From CAVSKL01 sp963728475 [NCBI: Candidatus Eiseniibacteriota bacterium] (GTDB lineage: Bacteria; Eisenbacteria; RBG-16-71-46; JABDJR01): a stretch of 64,000 bases of DNA. Position 1 is the first letter of the stretch. Every line of letters begins with the position of its first letter. Below the pieces are notes generated by a model that was given only the letters and a program-made list of their open reading frames with translations, was not told the DNA's origin and searched no databases. The position numbers and the translations under genes were made by a program. The DNA lies in assembly GCA_963728475.1 (NCBI GenBank), contig CAVSKL010000003.1, positions 1 to 64,000 of the forward strand. Reading direction: 5' to 3'. This document shows positions 7,963-16,521 of this stretch, in pieces.

Positions 7963-9095
7963 GTCTGCGGTGGAAATCTGCCACCAGTGGGCGGTCGCCT
8001 GCCCGGCGTCGGGGCCGGTGGGGGGGCGACCTCCGCCGTTGCGTAGAGATAGCCGTCCCGCCAGACTGCGGATAGGGCGACCCGATCTCGAGCGTCAATA
8101 GTACTCGACGTTCCCTGCTGTGGGGCGTGGAAGTAGGGGTCGCCGATGCTCAAGTTGTCGATCGCGCCCACAGGTAGATCGAAATTCGTGAAGGTCGGAC
8201 TTCCGAGAGGGTCATCGACCCGAATCACACTGAGGTACTCCTGTGTCGGAGTGTGATACCCAGAGTAGCGTACCAGGAAGGTCCCGACCCCTGAGGGCGG
8301 TGTCCCATACATCATCGCGGGAGCAGACACAGCTCCGAGCATATTGGTGCTGGCCTCCGCGTCCGGATCATAGACATCCACGAGGGAGGTTCCACCCTGA
8401 TAGAGACCAGTCTTGGGGACAATCCAGAGACGAAATCCTGGGACCTGTTTGGACCCGTCGAACATGGTTGCGGTGATGTAAATGGCCGTACCATCAACAG
8501 ATACTTCAGGGAAATCGGGATGAGTATCGATACCATTAAGCTGCATTTCGGAATTGATCGACTGAAAATACCACCCACTGTCAGGATCAGCGGTTGTGGA
8601 AACGGCGATGGAAATCTCGGACAATCCAGGGAAGGAAGGGGGATTTGGCTCTCGATGAGAGATGGCGACAACAATGAACCTGCCTGCTTGAAGATCATAG
8701 AGTACACGCGTGTCAAATGGTGAGAATGAATAAGAAGGCGTGATTGGATCAAAGAAAGTGACCAGATCGACCTTGCACTTCGAGGTGCCATCCTTGAGAT
8801 GCCAGTCAAGAAAGGAATTTCCGGCGGCCACAAGATAGTCGGGACCGACGGCGCAGTTGGGGTCGAAAGTACCGCCAGGATCGCCTACGCCTGTTTCCCC
8901 TTCAAACGGTGCGGCGTGCCAAGTGCAGTCGAGGCCTGAAGCCTGAGCGACTTCTTCGCTGTCGGGCTCAGCGTTTGGCTCCAGGAAGACGGGGTGGCTC
9001 TGGGCGGAGGCGAGCCCGGAGAGCCACACGGAAGCGCCGAGCAGGACGACAGAGACGGCGAAGAACTGCAACAGACGGCGCCGACGATAGGACAT
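7950..9095 (-). CDS. N-terminal part of the frameshifted secreted protein (signal peptide plus N-terminal domain)
   Basis: ATG at 9095 is preceded by GAGGGGG. The signal peptide is MSYRRRRLLQFFAVSVV with hydrophobic LLGASVWLSGLASAQ. The mature domain (residues about 35-360) contains DPNCAVGPDYLVAAGNSF, FDPITPSYSFSPFDTRVLYD and FPEVSVDGTAIYITATMFDG. This looks like a beta-propeller-like exported domain seen in many uncharacterised secreted proteins. After WRDGYLYATAEVAPP the frame runs off into PAPTPGRRPPTGGRFPPQ and stops at 7950. Adding one C to the C7 run restores APPTGPDAGQATAHWWQIS and joins the downstream frame. Bases about 8450-8880 are near 42-50% GC, far below the surroundings, which hints at acquired sequence. 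Confidence 0.8.
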   Translation of the reverse strand: MSYRRRRLLQFFAVSVVLLGASVWLSGLASAQSHPVFLEPNAEPDSEEVAQASGLDCTWHAAPFEGETGVGDPGGTFDPNCAVGPDYLVAAGNSFLDWHLKDGTSKCKVDLVTFFDPITPSYSFSPFDTRVLYDLQAGRFIVVAISHREPNPPSFPGLSEISIAVSTTADPDSGWYFQSINSEMQLNGIDTHPDFPEVSVDGTAIYITATMFDGSKQVPGFRLWIVPKTGLYQGGTSLVDVYDPDAEASTNMLGAVSAPAMMYGTPPSGVGTFLVRYSGYHTPTQEYLSVIRVDDPLGSPTFTNFDLPVGAIDNLSIGDPYFHAPQQGTSSTIDARDRVALSAVWRDGYLYATAEVAPPPAPTPGRRPPTGGRFPPQTWTR

Positions 9096-9168
9096 AGCAC
9101 ATCCCCCTCGCGCTTGAGCGCAGTGAATACGGCCCGAACGTCTCAGGTGGCGGGGGAAGCCAGAACCC

Positions 9169-9197
9169 TGATTACTCCTGGAAACGAGTGACGTCAA
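9169..9197 (-). promoter_or_regulatory. Possible promoter for the minus-strand secreted-protein operon
   Basis: On the minus strand TTGACG (9197-9192) is separated by 17 bases from TAATCA (9174-9169), about 75 bp before the ATG at 9095. The -35 match is good, the -10 is poor. Confidence 0.3.
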
Positions 9198-9248
9198 GGA
9201 GGGAATTGAGCTCGGGCTCGGCGGCCGCAGCCGGCGTGGGGTTCCGGG

Positions 9249-9992
9249 TCATTCGGGCTGCCGGCAGAATAGTGTAAGCGTTCTGTGAACCCCACTCTTC
9301 CGTAGCCCACCTCGGGGTCTCATGCTGGTGGCGTGAGACAGCGCCACGGTCCAAAGCGTGAAGCGCACGTCCTCGCGACCGCGTCGAGCCGACCCGCCGG
9401 GACGAAGACTTTGCTCGTTGAGCAGGCCGGCGATCTCGGCGTAGGTGTGGTCGTCGAGGAGGGCGTCGACGAGGGCCACGAACTTTGGTGACGTCTTCAC
9501 TTGCTGCGGGGAAGACTTGGGGTTCTCCGTTATGAGCGTCTGGGTCTTGCCACTCTTGAAGCGGACGTGGATCTTGGTGATCCCGTCCTCAGGGTACTTC
9601 ATGAGCGTCACGTCCTCGATGATGTGGGCGAGCATTCGTTTCCGTTCACGGTTCGGCGTGGCCGGATCTGCCCAGAGGCGCTTGAAGTCCGTGGTCATCG
9701 CGAGGAGTCGCTCTCGGATTGCATCGTCGACCGTGGCCTGAGCCGCCGCTCGACCCCGCTCTCGTTCCTCTCGCGCCCGGGCCAGCGAGCGTAGTTTGTC
9801 GTTCCAGTCCGCCTCCAAGGCATCGGCATATCGTGGGTTGTGCAGGGTACGCATCGCGGTGGACGCGGTGAGCGGCCGGAAGATCACCCGCGTCTCCCCG
9901 CGCCGCCGAACGCGGGGAGGGAAGCCCAGGCCTTCCTTCCGAAAGACCTTGACCGTCTGATGGGCGGAGCCGACCCGGGAGAACGGGGGCGC
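9249..9992 (-). pseudogene. Remnant of a large serine recombinase (C-terminal half only)
   Basis: The translated segment carries the recombinase-domain pattern VKVFRKEGLGFPPRVRRRG ... LTASTAMRTLHNPRYADA. It then jumps directly to the C-terminal helical part (WNDKLRSLARAREERERGRAAA ... RERKRMLAHIIEDVTLMKYP ... IHVRFKSGKTQTL). The N-terminal resolvase catalytic domain with its Ser nucleophile is absent. The zinc-ribbon segment normally following NPRYA also seems deleted, and the reading frame upstream of 9992 is unrelated. Such recombinases mobilise phages and integrative elements, so this is probably a decayed insertion beside the secreted-protein island. No attachment site was recognised. Confidence 0.65.
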
Positions 9993-10183
9993 GAGCCCGG
10001 CGGCGGCCAGGGGTGGTTCCTCATGGACCCCGGCTCGCGGATCGTCTCGGGGAACGACGACTGTGGTTGAGGCGGGACCTCCGGCAAGGTGCCGGCCCGC
10101 CTCGGGTTCACCGCCGCAGCGCCGGGAGTCGAGCCGGGCACTCTCCGCCACCGGGTCTCCCGCCCCGGATCCCCGCGCCGGGG

Positions 10184-10189
10184 TATACT
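10184..10189 (+). promoter_or_regulatory. Possible -10 element (TATACT) before the GNAT gene
   Basis: TATACT in a very GC-rich stretch, about 90 bp before the acetyltransferase start. No convincing -35 is seen. Several other genes here (clpB, mlaE) have TATACT/TATGCT in a similar position. Confidence 0.25.
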
Positions 10190-10275
10190 CCTCCCGCGCC
10201 CGCGTTCCCGTTCCCCCGGGGAGCCGCCGTGCGCGATCCGGGCCGCGCCCCCGTCTCGGCCCGCGGAGGGCGGAC

Positions 10276-10815
10276 GTGCAGGTGCATCGATCCATGACCG
10301 TTCGCGAGGCCACTCCCTCCGACGCGCGCGACGTCGCTCTCATCCACGTCCGGTCCTGGCGCGTGGCCTACCGCGGCATCCTCCCCCCGGAGGTGCTCAA
10401 GCGGCTCTCGGTGGAGAGCCGCGCCCAGCGCTGGGAGGAGCGGCTGGAGCGGGGCGGGTCGCTGGTGCTGGTGGCGCGCGAGGGGAACCGCATCGTGGGC
10501 TGGGCCGCGGCCGGGCCGAGCCGCGACAAGGATGCCGGCCCCCGCACCGGCGAACTCTACGGGCTCTATGTGGACCCCGAGCGCTGGCGGGCGGGAGCCG
10601 GGCGCACGCTGTGGGCGCTGGTGCGAACCCGCCTCAAGCGCCGCCGGTTCGCCGACGCCACTCTGTGGGTCCTCGCCGCCAACCTCCGCGCCCGCGCATT
10701 CTACGAGGCGGTCGGCTTCACCCAGGATCCGCGCACCCACAAGAACCTGGACCTGGAGGGGCACAAGCTTCGCGGCGTTCGCTACCGGATTTCGCTGGAG
10801 CGGCGCGCCGGCTGA
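10276..10815 (+). CDS. GNAT-family N-acetyltransferase
   Basis: About 179 residues from the GTG at 10276 (GGAGG six bases upstream) or 173 from the ATG at 10294; homology starts just after the ATG (MTVREATPSDARDVALIHV). The family transfers an acetyl group from acetyl-CoA to an amine. Visible are the N-terminal helix with RSWRVAYRGILP, typical of GNATs of this subgroup, and the acetyl-CoA-binding strand-loop GELYGLYVDPERWRAGAGRTL. The C-terminal pattern is LWVLAANLRARAFYEAVGF. Cytoplasmic; substrate unknown. It stands alone between the recombinase remnant and the mla genes. Confidence 0.88.
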   Translation: MQVHRSMTVREATPSDARDVALIHVRSWRVAYRGILPPEVLKRLSVESRAQRWEERLERGGSLVLVAREGNRIVGWAAAGPSRDKDAGPRTGELYGLYVDPERWRAGAGRTLWALVRTRLKRRRFADATLWVLAANLRARAFYEAVGFTQDPRTHKNLDLEGHKLRGVRYRISLERRAG

Positions 10816-10941
10816 GAAGCCGCCGGCGCCCGGGGCGAGGCCCCCATCGGAGTCGCGACGTCTTCTCCGGACCCCCTTACCGCCCGGAAGGGGGGGGCGC
10901 TCCGGGCGATCTCTCGACCCAACACCTTACGATTTATAGGG

Positions 10942-10970
10942 TTATGCCTTTCGCCGCCCTCGGGTATGCT
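10942..10970 (+). promoter_or_regulatory. Possible promoter of the mla operon
   Basis: TTATGC at 10942-10947, 17-bp spacer, TATGCT at 10965-10970, about 100 bp before mlaE. The -10 is 4/6 and the -35 is 3/6 to the sigma-70 consensus. Confidence 0.3.
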
Positions 10971-11068
10971 CGAAAGGTCCGCCAACAGTGGAACCGAGGC
11001 CCCGGCCGGCCGATCACTAGGGGTCGAACCGGGGGCACCGATCGCCGGAGGAGGGCACTGGCGCCGCG

Positions 11069-11887
11069 ATGAGCACCGCGACCAATCGACCGGACTGGCA
11101 CGCCCTGCCGCGGAGCGTGGGCCGCATGCTCCTGGGAACCGTCGCCGCCTGGGGACGCTTCGCCATCTTTCTCTTCCGGCTGGGCCGGGAGCTGGCCCCT
11201 GGACTCCGCTACGGCGGCCTCATCCTGGATCAGGCCCGGTTCATCGGCGTGGGGTCGTTGCCGCTGGTGATCCTCACCTCGCTCTTCGTGGGCGGCGTGG
11301 CCGCGCTCCAGAGCGCGTACCAGTTCCAGGGCACGATCCCGCTGGTCTACGTGGGGACGGTGATCGCCAAGTCGGTGTTCATCGAGCTGGGGCCGGTCCT
11401 CACCGCGCTGGTGGTCGGCGCCCGGGTCGGCGCCTCGTTCGCGGCCGAGATCGGGACCATGCGGGTCACCGAGCAGATCGACGCGCTCGAGACCCTGGCC
11501 ATCCGGCCGGTGCGGTTCCTGGCGGTGCCGCGGCTGGTGGCCGCGATCGTCATGCTCCCCACCATCACCGTGTTCGCCAACGCGATCGCCATCATGGGCG
11601 GAATGGCGGTGGCGGTGACCCGGGTGGGGATCAGCGTCACCACCTTCAACCGCGGGATGCGGCTCATGTTCGAGGTCACCGACATCTACGGGGGACTCCT
11701 GAAATCGTTCGTGTTCGGATCCATCATCGCCATCGAAGGCTGTTTCTACGGCTTCCAGACCACCGGTGGCGCGGAAGGCGTGGGGATCGCCACCACCAAA
11801 GCGGTGGTGGCGAGTTCGGTGCTCATCCTGGTCGCCGATTACTTCCTGGCCGAGGTCATCTTCCGGATCATCTTTCCGGTGCACTGA
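11069..11887 (+). CDS. mlaE: MlaE-family lipid ABC transporter permease
   Basis: 272 residues. Inner-membrane permease of an Mla/Tgd-type system that moves phospholipid between the inner and outer membranes. The protein shows the MlaE signature LGPVLTALVVGARVGASFAAE followed by the conserved IGTMRVTEQIDALE loop and PRLVAAIVMLP. There are about five hydrophobic segments, and length is normal for the family. It is followed by the ATPase (11957) and the MCE substrate-binding protein (12758), so the three form the core MlaE-F-D cassette. No mlaC or mlaB homologue is in the window. GGAGG lies about 13 bp from the ATG, somewhat distant. Confidence 0.93.
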   Translation: MSTATNRPDWHALPRSVGRMLLGTVAAWGRFAIFLFRLGRELAPGLRYGGLILDQARFIGVGSLPLVILTSLFVGGVAALQSAYQFQGTIPLVYVGTVIAKSVFIELGPVLTALVVGARVGASFAAEIGTMRVTEQIDALETLAIRPVRFLAVPRLVAAIVMLPTITVFANAIAIMGGMAVAVTRVGISVTTFNRGMRLMFEVTDIYGGLLKSFVFGSIIAIEGCFYGFQTTGGAEGVGIATTKAVVASSVLILVADYFLAEVIFRIIFPVH

Positions 11888-11956
11888 CGACATGACGAAC
11901 CGCACTTGCCATACCCCGCCTCGCGGCGGCCGGCCCGGGCCCGGAGGAACGCGTCC

Positions 11957-12748
11957 ATGATCGAGATCCGCGACCTTCACAAGCGGTTCGACCAGCTTGT
12001 AGTGCTGGACGGGGTGGACCTGGACATCCAGACCGGCGAGAGCATGGTGGTCCTCGGCCGCTCGGGGAGCGGGAAGAGCGTGCTCCTGAAGCACATCATC
12101 GGGCTCATGGCCCCCGACCGCGGCACCGTGAAGGTGGACGGGAACGTGGTGGCGGATCTCGGCTATTCCGGTCTCGCCGACCTCCGCAAGCGGTTCGGGA
12201 TGCTCTTCCAGATGGCCGCCCTCTTCGACTCGATGACGGTGGGGGAGAACGTGGGGCTGGCGCTCAAGGAACACACCAAGCTCTCCCGGCAGGAGATCGC
12301 GAAGGTGGTGGCGGAGAAGCTGGCCCTGGTCGGTCTGGACGGGCTCGAGAGCAAGAAGCCCGCCGATCTCTCGGGCGGAATGCGGAAGCGGGTGGGGCTG
12401 GCGCGGGCGATCGCCATGAACCCCGACTACATCCTCTACGACGAGCCCACCACCGGGCTCGATCCCGTCACCGCCCAGCAGATCAACGAACTCATTCGAG
12501 AGCTACAGCAGAAGCTGAACGTGACCTCGATCGTGGTGACCCACGACCTGCACAGCGCCTACTATGTAGGGGATCGGTTGTGCCTGCTCTTCGAGGGGAA
12601 GATCTACTTCGACGGCACCCCGGCCGAGATCCAGGAGAGCACGAACCCGGTGGTGAAGCAGTTCATCACCGCCAGCGCCGATGGACCGCTCACCAACGGG
12701 TCCGAGCCGACTCCGCACCGGGGTCCGGCCGGCGCCAAGCATCGCTAG
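11957..12748 (+). CDS. mlaF: MlaF-type ABC transporter ATP-binding protein
   Basis: 263 residues; ATG at 11957 with GGAGG nine bases upstream. The ATPase powers the MlaE permease at the cytoplasmic face. Walker A is GRSGSGKSVLLKHIIGL and the Q-loop is FGMLFQMAALFDSMTV. The signature motif is LSGGMRKRVGLARA, Walker B is YILYDEPTTGLDP, and the switch His is VVTHDLHSA. The AALFDSMTV segment after the Q-loop is typical of MlaF. The gene lies between mlaE and mlaD on the same strand. Confidence 0.95.
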   Translation: MIEIRDLHKRFDQLVVLDGVDLDIQTGESMVVLGRSGSGKSVLLKHIIGLMAPDRGTVKVDGNVVADLGYSGLADLRKRFGMLFQMAALFDSMTVGENVGLALKEHTKLSRQEIAKVVAEKLALVGLDGLESKKPADLSGGMRKRVGLARAIAMNPDYILYDEPTTGLDPVTAQQINELIRELQQKLNVTSIVVTHDLHSAYYVGDRLCLLFEGKIYFDGTPAEIQESTNPVVKQFITASADGPLTNGSEPTPHRGPAGAKHR

Positions 12749-12757
12749 GAGGTCGGG

Positions 12758-13663
12758 ATGTCCGAACAACGCCTACAGGTCCAGGTCGGCATCGTCTTCA
12801 TCCTGGCCGTGATCCTGCTCATCTCCGGGGTGATGTGGTTCAAGGACTTCAAGATCGGAGGGAGCACCTACGAGATCAAGGTGGACTTTCCCACCACCAG
12901 CGGACTGGTGAAAGGCGACCCGGTCGAGGTGGCGGGGGTGGTTTCGGGCAAGGTCTCCGAGATCGACTACCGGAAGGGTCACGCCGAGGTGACCCTCCGC
13001 CTGGACAACGGGGTGGCGTTGTACTCGGGGACCAAGGCGGTGCTCGAGAACGTGGGGATCATGGGGCAGAAGATGGTGGCGCTCTATCCCGGCCCCGGCT
13101 CCAATCCGCCGATCCCCGCCGGCGCCACCCTCGACGGGTCCTATCAACCCGGGATTCCCCAGCTCATGGCCGGGCTGGGAGGGACTCTCGACACCTTCGA
13201 CGAGCTGGCCACCCGGCTCGACAGCCTGCTCGCGAAGTTCGACGATCGCCAGCAGGAGCAGCTCCTCCACACCCTGAACAACACCGAGGCGCTGACCGGC
13301 GAAATGGCCGATCTCCTGAAGCAGAACCGCCAGCAATTCCACCAGTCGATCAAGGATTTCAGCTCCACCGTGGCCGAACTCAACAAGGCGCTCAGCGGGC
13401 GGGGCGAGGAGCTGGGTCTTCTCATCGACAACACCTCCAAGGCCAGCGCCCGGCTCGACAGCACGCTCCTTTCCTTGGACCGCACCACCGGCCGGTTCGA
13501 GGAGCTCATCGAGCGGGTCGAATCAGGGGACGGCACCGCGGGCAAGCTCCTTTCCGACGAGGAACTCTACAACGAGCTGGTGGCCACCCTCCGCCAGGCC
13601 CAGGATCTGCTGGCCGACGTGAAGAAGAACCCCCGGCGCTACTTCAAGGTCAGCATCTTCTAG
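12758..13663 (+). CDS. mlaD: MlaD/MCE-domain lipid-binding protein
   Basis: 301 residues; GGAGG precedes the ATG by six bases. One N-terminal transmembrane anchor (VGIVFILAVILLISGVMWF) is followed by a single MCE domain (about 40-120: YEIKVDFPTTSGLVKGDPV, GVVSGKV, LENVGIMGQKMVAL). A long helical tail follows (residues 140-290) with heptad-like LDSLL and SARLDSTLLSLDRTTGRFEELIE repeats. The protein would form the periplasmic lipid-conducting hexamer on MlaE/F. The tail is longer than in E. coli MlaD and resembles MCE proteins of cyanobacteria and chloroplasts, so it may form a needle-like extension. Confidence 0.92.
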   Translation: MSEQRLQVQVGIVFILAVILLISGVMWFKDFKIGGSTYEIKVDFPTTSGLVKGDPVEVAGVVSGKVSEIDYRKGHAEVTLRLDNGVALYSGTKAVLENVGIMGQKMVALYPGPGSNPPIPAGATLDGSYQPGIPQLMAGLGGTLDTFDELATRLDSLLAKFDDRQQEQLLHTLNNTEALTGEMADLLKQNRQQFHQSIKDFSSTVAELNKALSGRGEELGLLIDNTSKASARLDSTLLSLDRTTGRFEELIERVESGDGTAGKLLSDEELYNELVATLRQAQDLLADVKKNPRRYFKVSIF

Positions 13664-13817
13664 CCGCCCGCTTTCCGGCCGCCCGCGGGAAGCGCGAATC
13701 CGGCCCCATCCCCACCGCGGCGGGCGCGCGGTCTCCGGGCGCTTTCCCCCGTCCCGGGCTTCGCCTACACTTGCCCCATTCCCCGCCGGAGTCGGCCCGT
13801 CGGAAGGGAGCGCCGGG

Positions 13818-15308
13818 ATGAAGGTCAAGACGCGTTTTGTCTGCCGCGAGTGCGGCCACGTGAGCCCCAAGTGGATGGGCCGCTGCCCCCAGTGCGAGGC
13901 GTGGAACACCCTGGAGGAGCGGGCGGGCGAGCCGGCCTCGGGTGCGGGGCGCCGGAGTCCGGGGGCGGGCACCGGCCTGCGCGCCGCCGTCCGCCGGCTG
14001 GGGGAGATCGACGGCGAGAACCTCCCCCGGTACTGCACCGGGATCGGGGAGTTCGACCGGGTCCTGGGCGGGGGCCTGGTCCCGGGGAGCCTGGTCCTGG
14101 TGGCCGGCGACCCCGGGGTGGGGAAGTCCACCCTGCTTCTGCAGGCGGCCTCGGCCTACGCCGCCAAGGGGCTTCAGGTTCTCTACGTGAGCGCCGAGGA
14201 ATCGGAACGACAGCTCCGCCTCCGGAGCCGCCGCCTGGAGGGGGTCGACGAGCGGATCCAGGTCCTGGCCGGCACCCGGCTGGAGACGGTGGCGCCGGTG
14301 GTGGAGAACGCGGGGGTGGACGTGGTGATCGTGGACTCGGTGCAGACCCTGCATCACGCCGAGATGGGGGGGGCGCCGGGGAGCGTGTCCCAGGTCCGCG
14401 ACAACACCCTCTACTTCATGGAGCTGGCCAAACGGACCCAGACCCCGGTTCTGTTGGTCGGCCACGTGACCAAGGAGGGGACGGTGGCCGGGCCGCGGGT
14501 CATGGAGCACATGGTGGACGCGGTCCTGTATCTGGAGGGCGATCGCTTCCACCACTATCGTATGCTGCGCGCAGCCAAGAACCGGTTCGGCCCCACCCAC
14601 GAGGTGGGGGTGTTCGAGATGGGGGACCAGGGGCTCCGCCCGGTCGAGAACCCTTCCGAATTCCTCCTCGAGGAGCGCCGGGAAGGCATGTCGGGCTCGG
14701 CGGTGGTTCCGGCCCTGGAGGGCACCCGGCCGATCCTCCTGGAGGTGCAGGCGCTGGTGGGGAGCGCGGGCTACAGCGTGCCGCGGCGGGTGGCCACCGG
14801 GCTCGACGCCCGGCGGCTGGCCGTGCTCCTGGCGGTGCTGGAGAAGCGCGCGGGCCTGGATTTTTCGACCAGCGACGTGTTCGTGAACGTGGCCGGCGGG
14901 TTCCGGATCGCCGAGCCCGCGGTGGACCTGGCCCTGGCCCTGGCGGTGGCGTCGTCCCACCACGACCTTCCCCTGGATCCGGGGACGGTGGTGGTGGGTG
15001 AAGTCGGCCTGGGGGGCGAGGTGCGCCGCGTCGGCCAGCTCGCGCGGCGGCTGCACGAGGCGTTCAAGCTGGGGTTCAAGCGGGCGGTGGTGCCGGCCCG
15101 GGGGGCCGAGGAGCTGTCCGAGGCCCCGCTGGAGCTGATCGCGGTGTCGCGGGTGGACGAGGCCCTCGGCCGCGCCCTGGGGGTGGAGCCGGCGCGCGGC
15201 CCGCGGGTCCCGGGACCGCGCCCGAACGAGCCGCGCCCGAACGAGCCGCGTCCGCGCGGCGACCGGCGCCCCGGACCGCGGAACGGTGAGAGAGGAGGTT
15301 CGCGATGA
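13818..15308 (+). CDS. radA: DNA repair protein RadA (branch-migration ATPase)
   Basis: 496 residues. RadA processes recombination intermediates. The N-terminal C4 zinc finger is CRECGH ... CPQCEAW (residues 11-30). Walker A is GDPGVGKST, the RadA-specific motif is KNRFG (AAKNRFGPTHEVGVFEM), and a C-terminal Lon-like domain has DLALALAVASS and GEVGLGGEVR. The ordinary domain ends near residue 465. The last 30 residues form a basic, proline-rich tail made of near-exact 15-bp repeats (PRPNE units), which is unusual. The stop overlaps the ispD start (ATGA), so the two are translationally coupled. Confidence 0.96.
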   Translation: MKVKTRFVCRECGHVSPKWMGRCPQCEAWNTLEERAGEPASGAGRRSPGAGTGLRAAVRRLGEIDGENLPRYCTGIGEFDRVLGGGLVPGSLVLVAGDPGVGKSTLLLQAASAYAAKGLQVLYVSAEESERQLRLRSRRLEGVDERIQVLAGTRLETVAPVVENAGVDVVIVDSVQTLHHAEMGGAPGSVSQVRDNTLYFMELAKRTQTPVLLVGHVTKEGTVAGPRVMEHMVDAVLYLEGDRFHHYRMLRAAKNRFGPTHEVGVFEMGDQGLRPVENPSEFLLEERREGMSGSAVVPALEGTRPILLEVQALVGSAGYSVPRRVATGLDARRLAVLLAVLEKRAGLDFSTSDVFVNVAGGFRIAEPAVDLALALAVASSHHDLPLDPGTVVVGEVGLGGEVRRVGQLARRLHEAFKLGFKRAVVPARGAEELSEAPLELIAVSRVDEALGRALGVEPARGPRVPGPRPNEPRPNEPRPRGDRRPGPRNGERGGSR

Positions 15309-16018
15309 CCGACGTCGGGCTCGTGATCGTGGCGGCGGGGCGGGGGGAACGGCTCGGCCACGGCGTGGACAAGGCCCTGGTGCCGCTTCTCGGCCATCCC
15401 CTCCTGGCCTGGACCATTCTCGCCTTCGACAACTTCCACGAGATCGTGGAGCGGATCGTGGTGGTGCCGCCGGGGAGCGAGGACGTCTACCGCGAACGGG
15501 TAATCGCCCCGCTCCGGCTGGAGCGGGACGTGGACCTGGTCGCCGGCGGCGCCGAGCGTCAGGACTCGGTGGCGGCCGGGCTCGAGGCGATGAGCGGCAA
15601 GCCCCACTGGATCGTGGTGCACGACGCCGCCCGCCCCCTGGTCACCGCCGACCTCATCCACCGGGTGCTGGACACCCTGGACGGGGGAGAGTCGGTGGTG
15701 CCGGCGTTGCCGCTCCAGGATTCGGTGGCGAGGTTGGGGTTCGAGAGTTGGCTCAAGGGCTACGTGGACCGTTCCGAACTCCTGGCGGTGCAGACGCCGC
15801 AGGGGTTCCACCGGCCCGTCCTGGAATACGCGCACCAGAAGGCGCGCGCCGATCACTTCACCGGAACCGACGAGGCCTCGCTGGTTCTTCGCGTCAACCA
15901 TCCCGTGTCGTGGATCGAGGGCGAGGTGACCAACCTGAAGATCACCTTCCCCGCCGATCTGCGGCTGGCCGAAGCCCTCCTGGAATTGCGGGGGTACCGG
16001 CCGGAGTCCCGGCCATGA
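15305..16018 (+). CDS. ispD: 2-C-methyl-D-erythritol 4-phosphate cytidylyltransferase
   Basis: 237 residues; GGAGG six bases before the ATG, which lies in the radA stop (ATGA). It catalyses MEP + CTP to CDP-ME in the non-mevalonate isoprenoid pathway. The CTP-binding P-loop is IVAAGRGERLGHGVDKALVPL. The substrate motifs are HDAARPLV (with the conserved Asp and Arg), VVPALPLQDSV, and the C-terminal TDEASLV ... EGEVTNLKITFP. Normal family length. Followed by ispF in the same ATGA-overlap manner; ispE is not in the window. Confidence 0.95.
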   Translation: MTDVGLVIVAAGRGERLGHGVDKALVPLLGHPLLAWTILAFDNFHEIVERIVVVPPGSEDVYRERVIAPLRLERDVDLVAGGAERQDSVAAGLEAMSGKPHWIVVHDAARPLVTADLIHRVLDTLDGGESVVPALPLQDSVARLGFESWLKGYVDRSELLAVQTPQGFHRPVLEYAHQKARADHFTGTDEASLVLRVNHPVSWIEGEVTNLKITFPADLRLAEALLELRGYRPESRP

Positions 16019-16518
16019 CCGCGCGCGCCCATCTTCCCTTCCGGATCGGCCAGGGGTTCGACGCCCATCGATTCGCTTCCGGGCGGCCTTTGATCCTGGG
16101 CGGGGTGCGGATCGAGCACTCCCCGGGGCTGGACGGCCAGTCCGACGCCGACGTGCTCCTGCACGCGGTGATCGACGCGCTCCTGGGTTCGATGGCGATG
16201 GGCGACCTGGGCCGCCACTTCCCCCCCGACGACGCCCGCTGGGTGGGCGCGGACAGCCTGGACCTGTTGCGCCGGGTGCTCTCGCTCCTGGCCGCCAAGG
16301 GCGCCCGCCCCGAGCAGGTGGACTGCACCCTCTACCTGGAAAGGCCCAAGGTGGCGCCGCACCTGGACGCCATGCGAGGAAAGCTCGCGGAGGCGCTGAA
16401 CCTGCCCGCCGACCACGTGTCGATCAAGGCCACCACCACCGAGGGCATGGGCTTCATCGGCCGGGGCGAGGGCGCCGCGGCCTCGGCGGTGGCGCTGGTG
16501 TCGGTGAGGGAGGGCTAG
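16015..16518 (+). CDS. ispF: 2-C-methyl-D-erythritol 2,4-cyclodiphosphate synthase
   Basis: 167 residues. It cyclises CDP-ME-2-phosphate to MEcPP, two steps after IspD. The metal-binding motif is RIGQGFDAHRF (Asp and His ligands). Also visible are GGVRIEHSPGLDGQSDADVLLHAVIDALLG (conserved His), GDLGRHFPPDD and the C-terminal ATTTEGMGFIGRGEG that binds the cytidine and contains the proton-relay Thr. Its start overlaps the ispD stop, and ddl starts three bases after its stop, so the four genes from radA appear to be one transcript. Confidence 0.95.
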   Translation: MTARAHLPFRIGQGFDAHRFASGRPLILGGVRIEHSPGLDGQSDADVLLHAVIDALLGSMAMGDLGRHFPPDDARWVGADSLDLLRRVLSLLAAKGARPEQVDCTLYLERPKVAPHLDAMRGKLAEALNLPADHVSIKATTTEGMGFIGRGEGAAASAVALVSVREG

Positions 16519-16521
16519 GCC

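Noticed and set aside
4351-8046. A 1231-codon open frame on the plus strand opposite the large beta-helix gene
   Set aside because: It is a mirror of the GC-rich minus-strand gene: no signal peptide, no ribosome site, and a composition typical of antisense frames.
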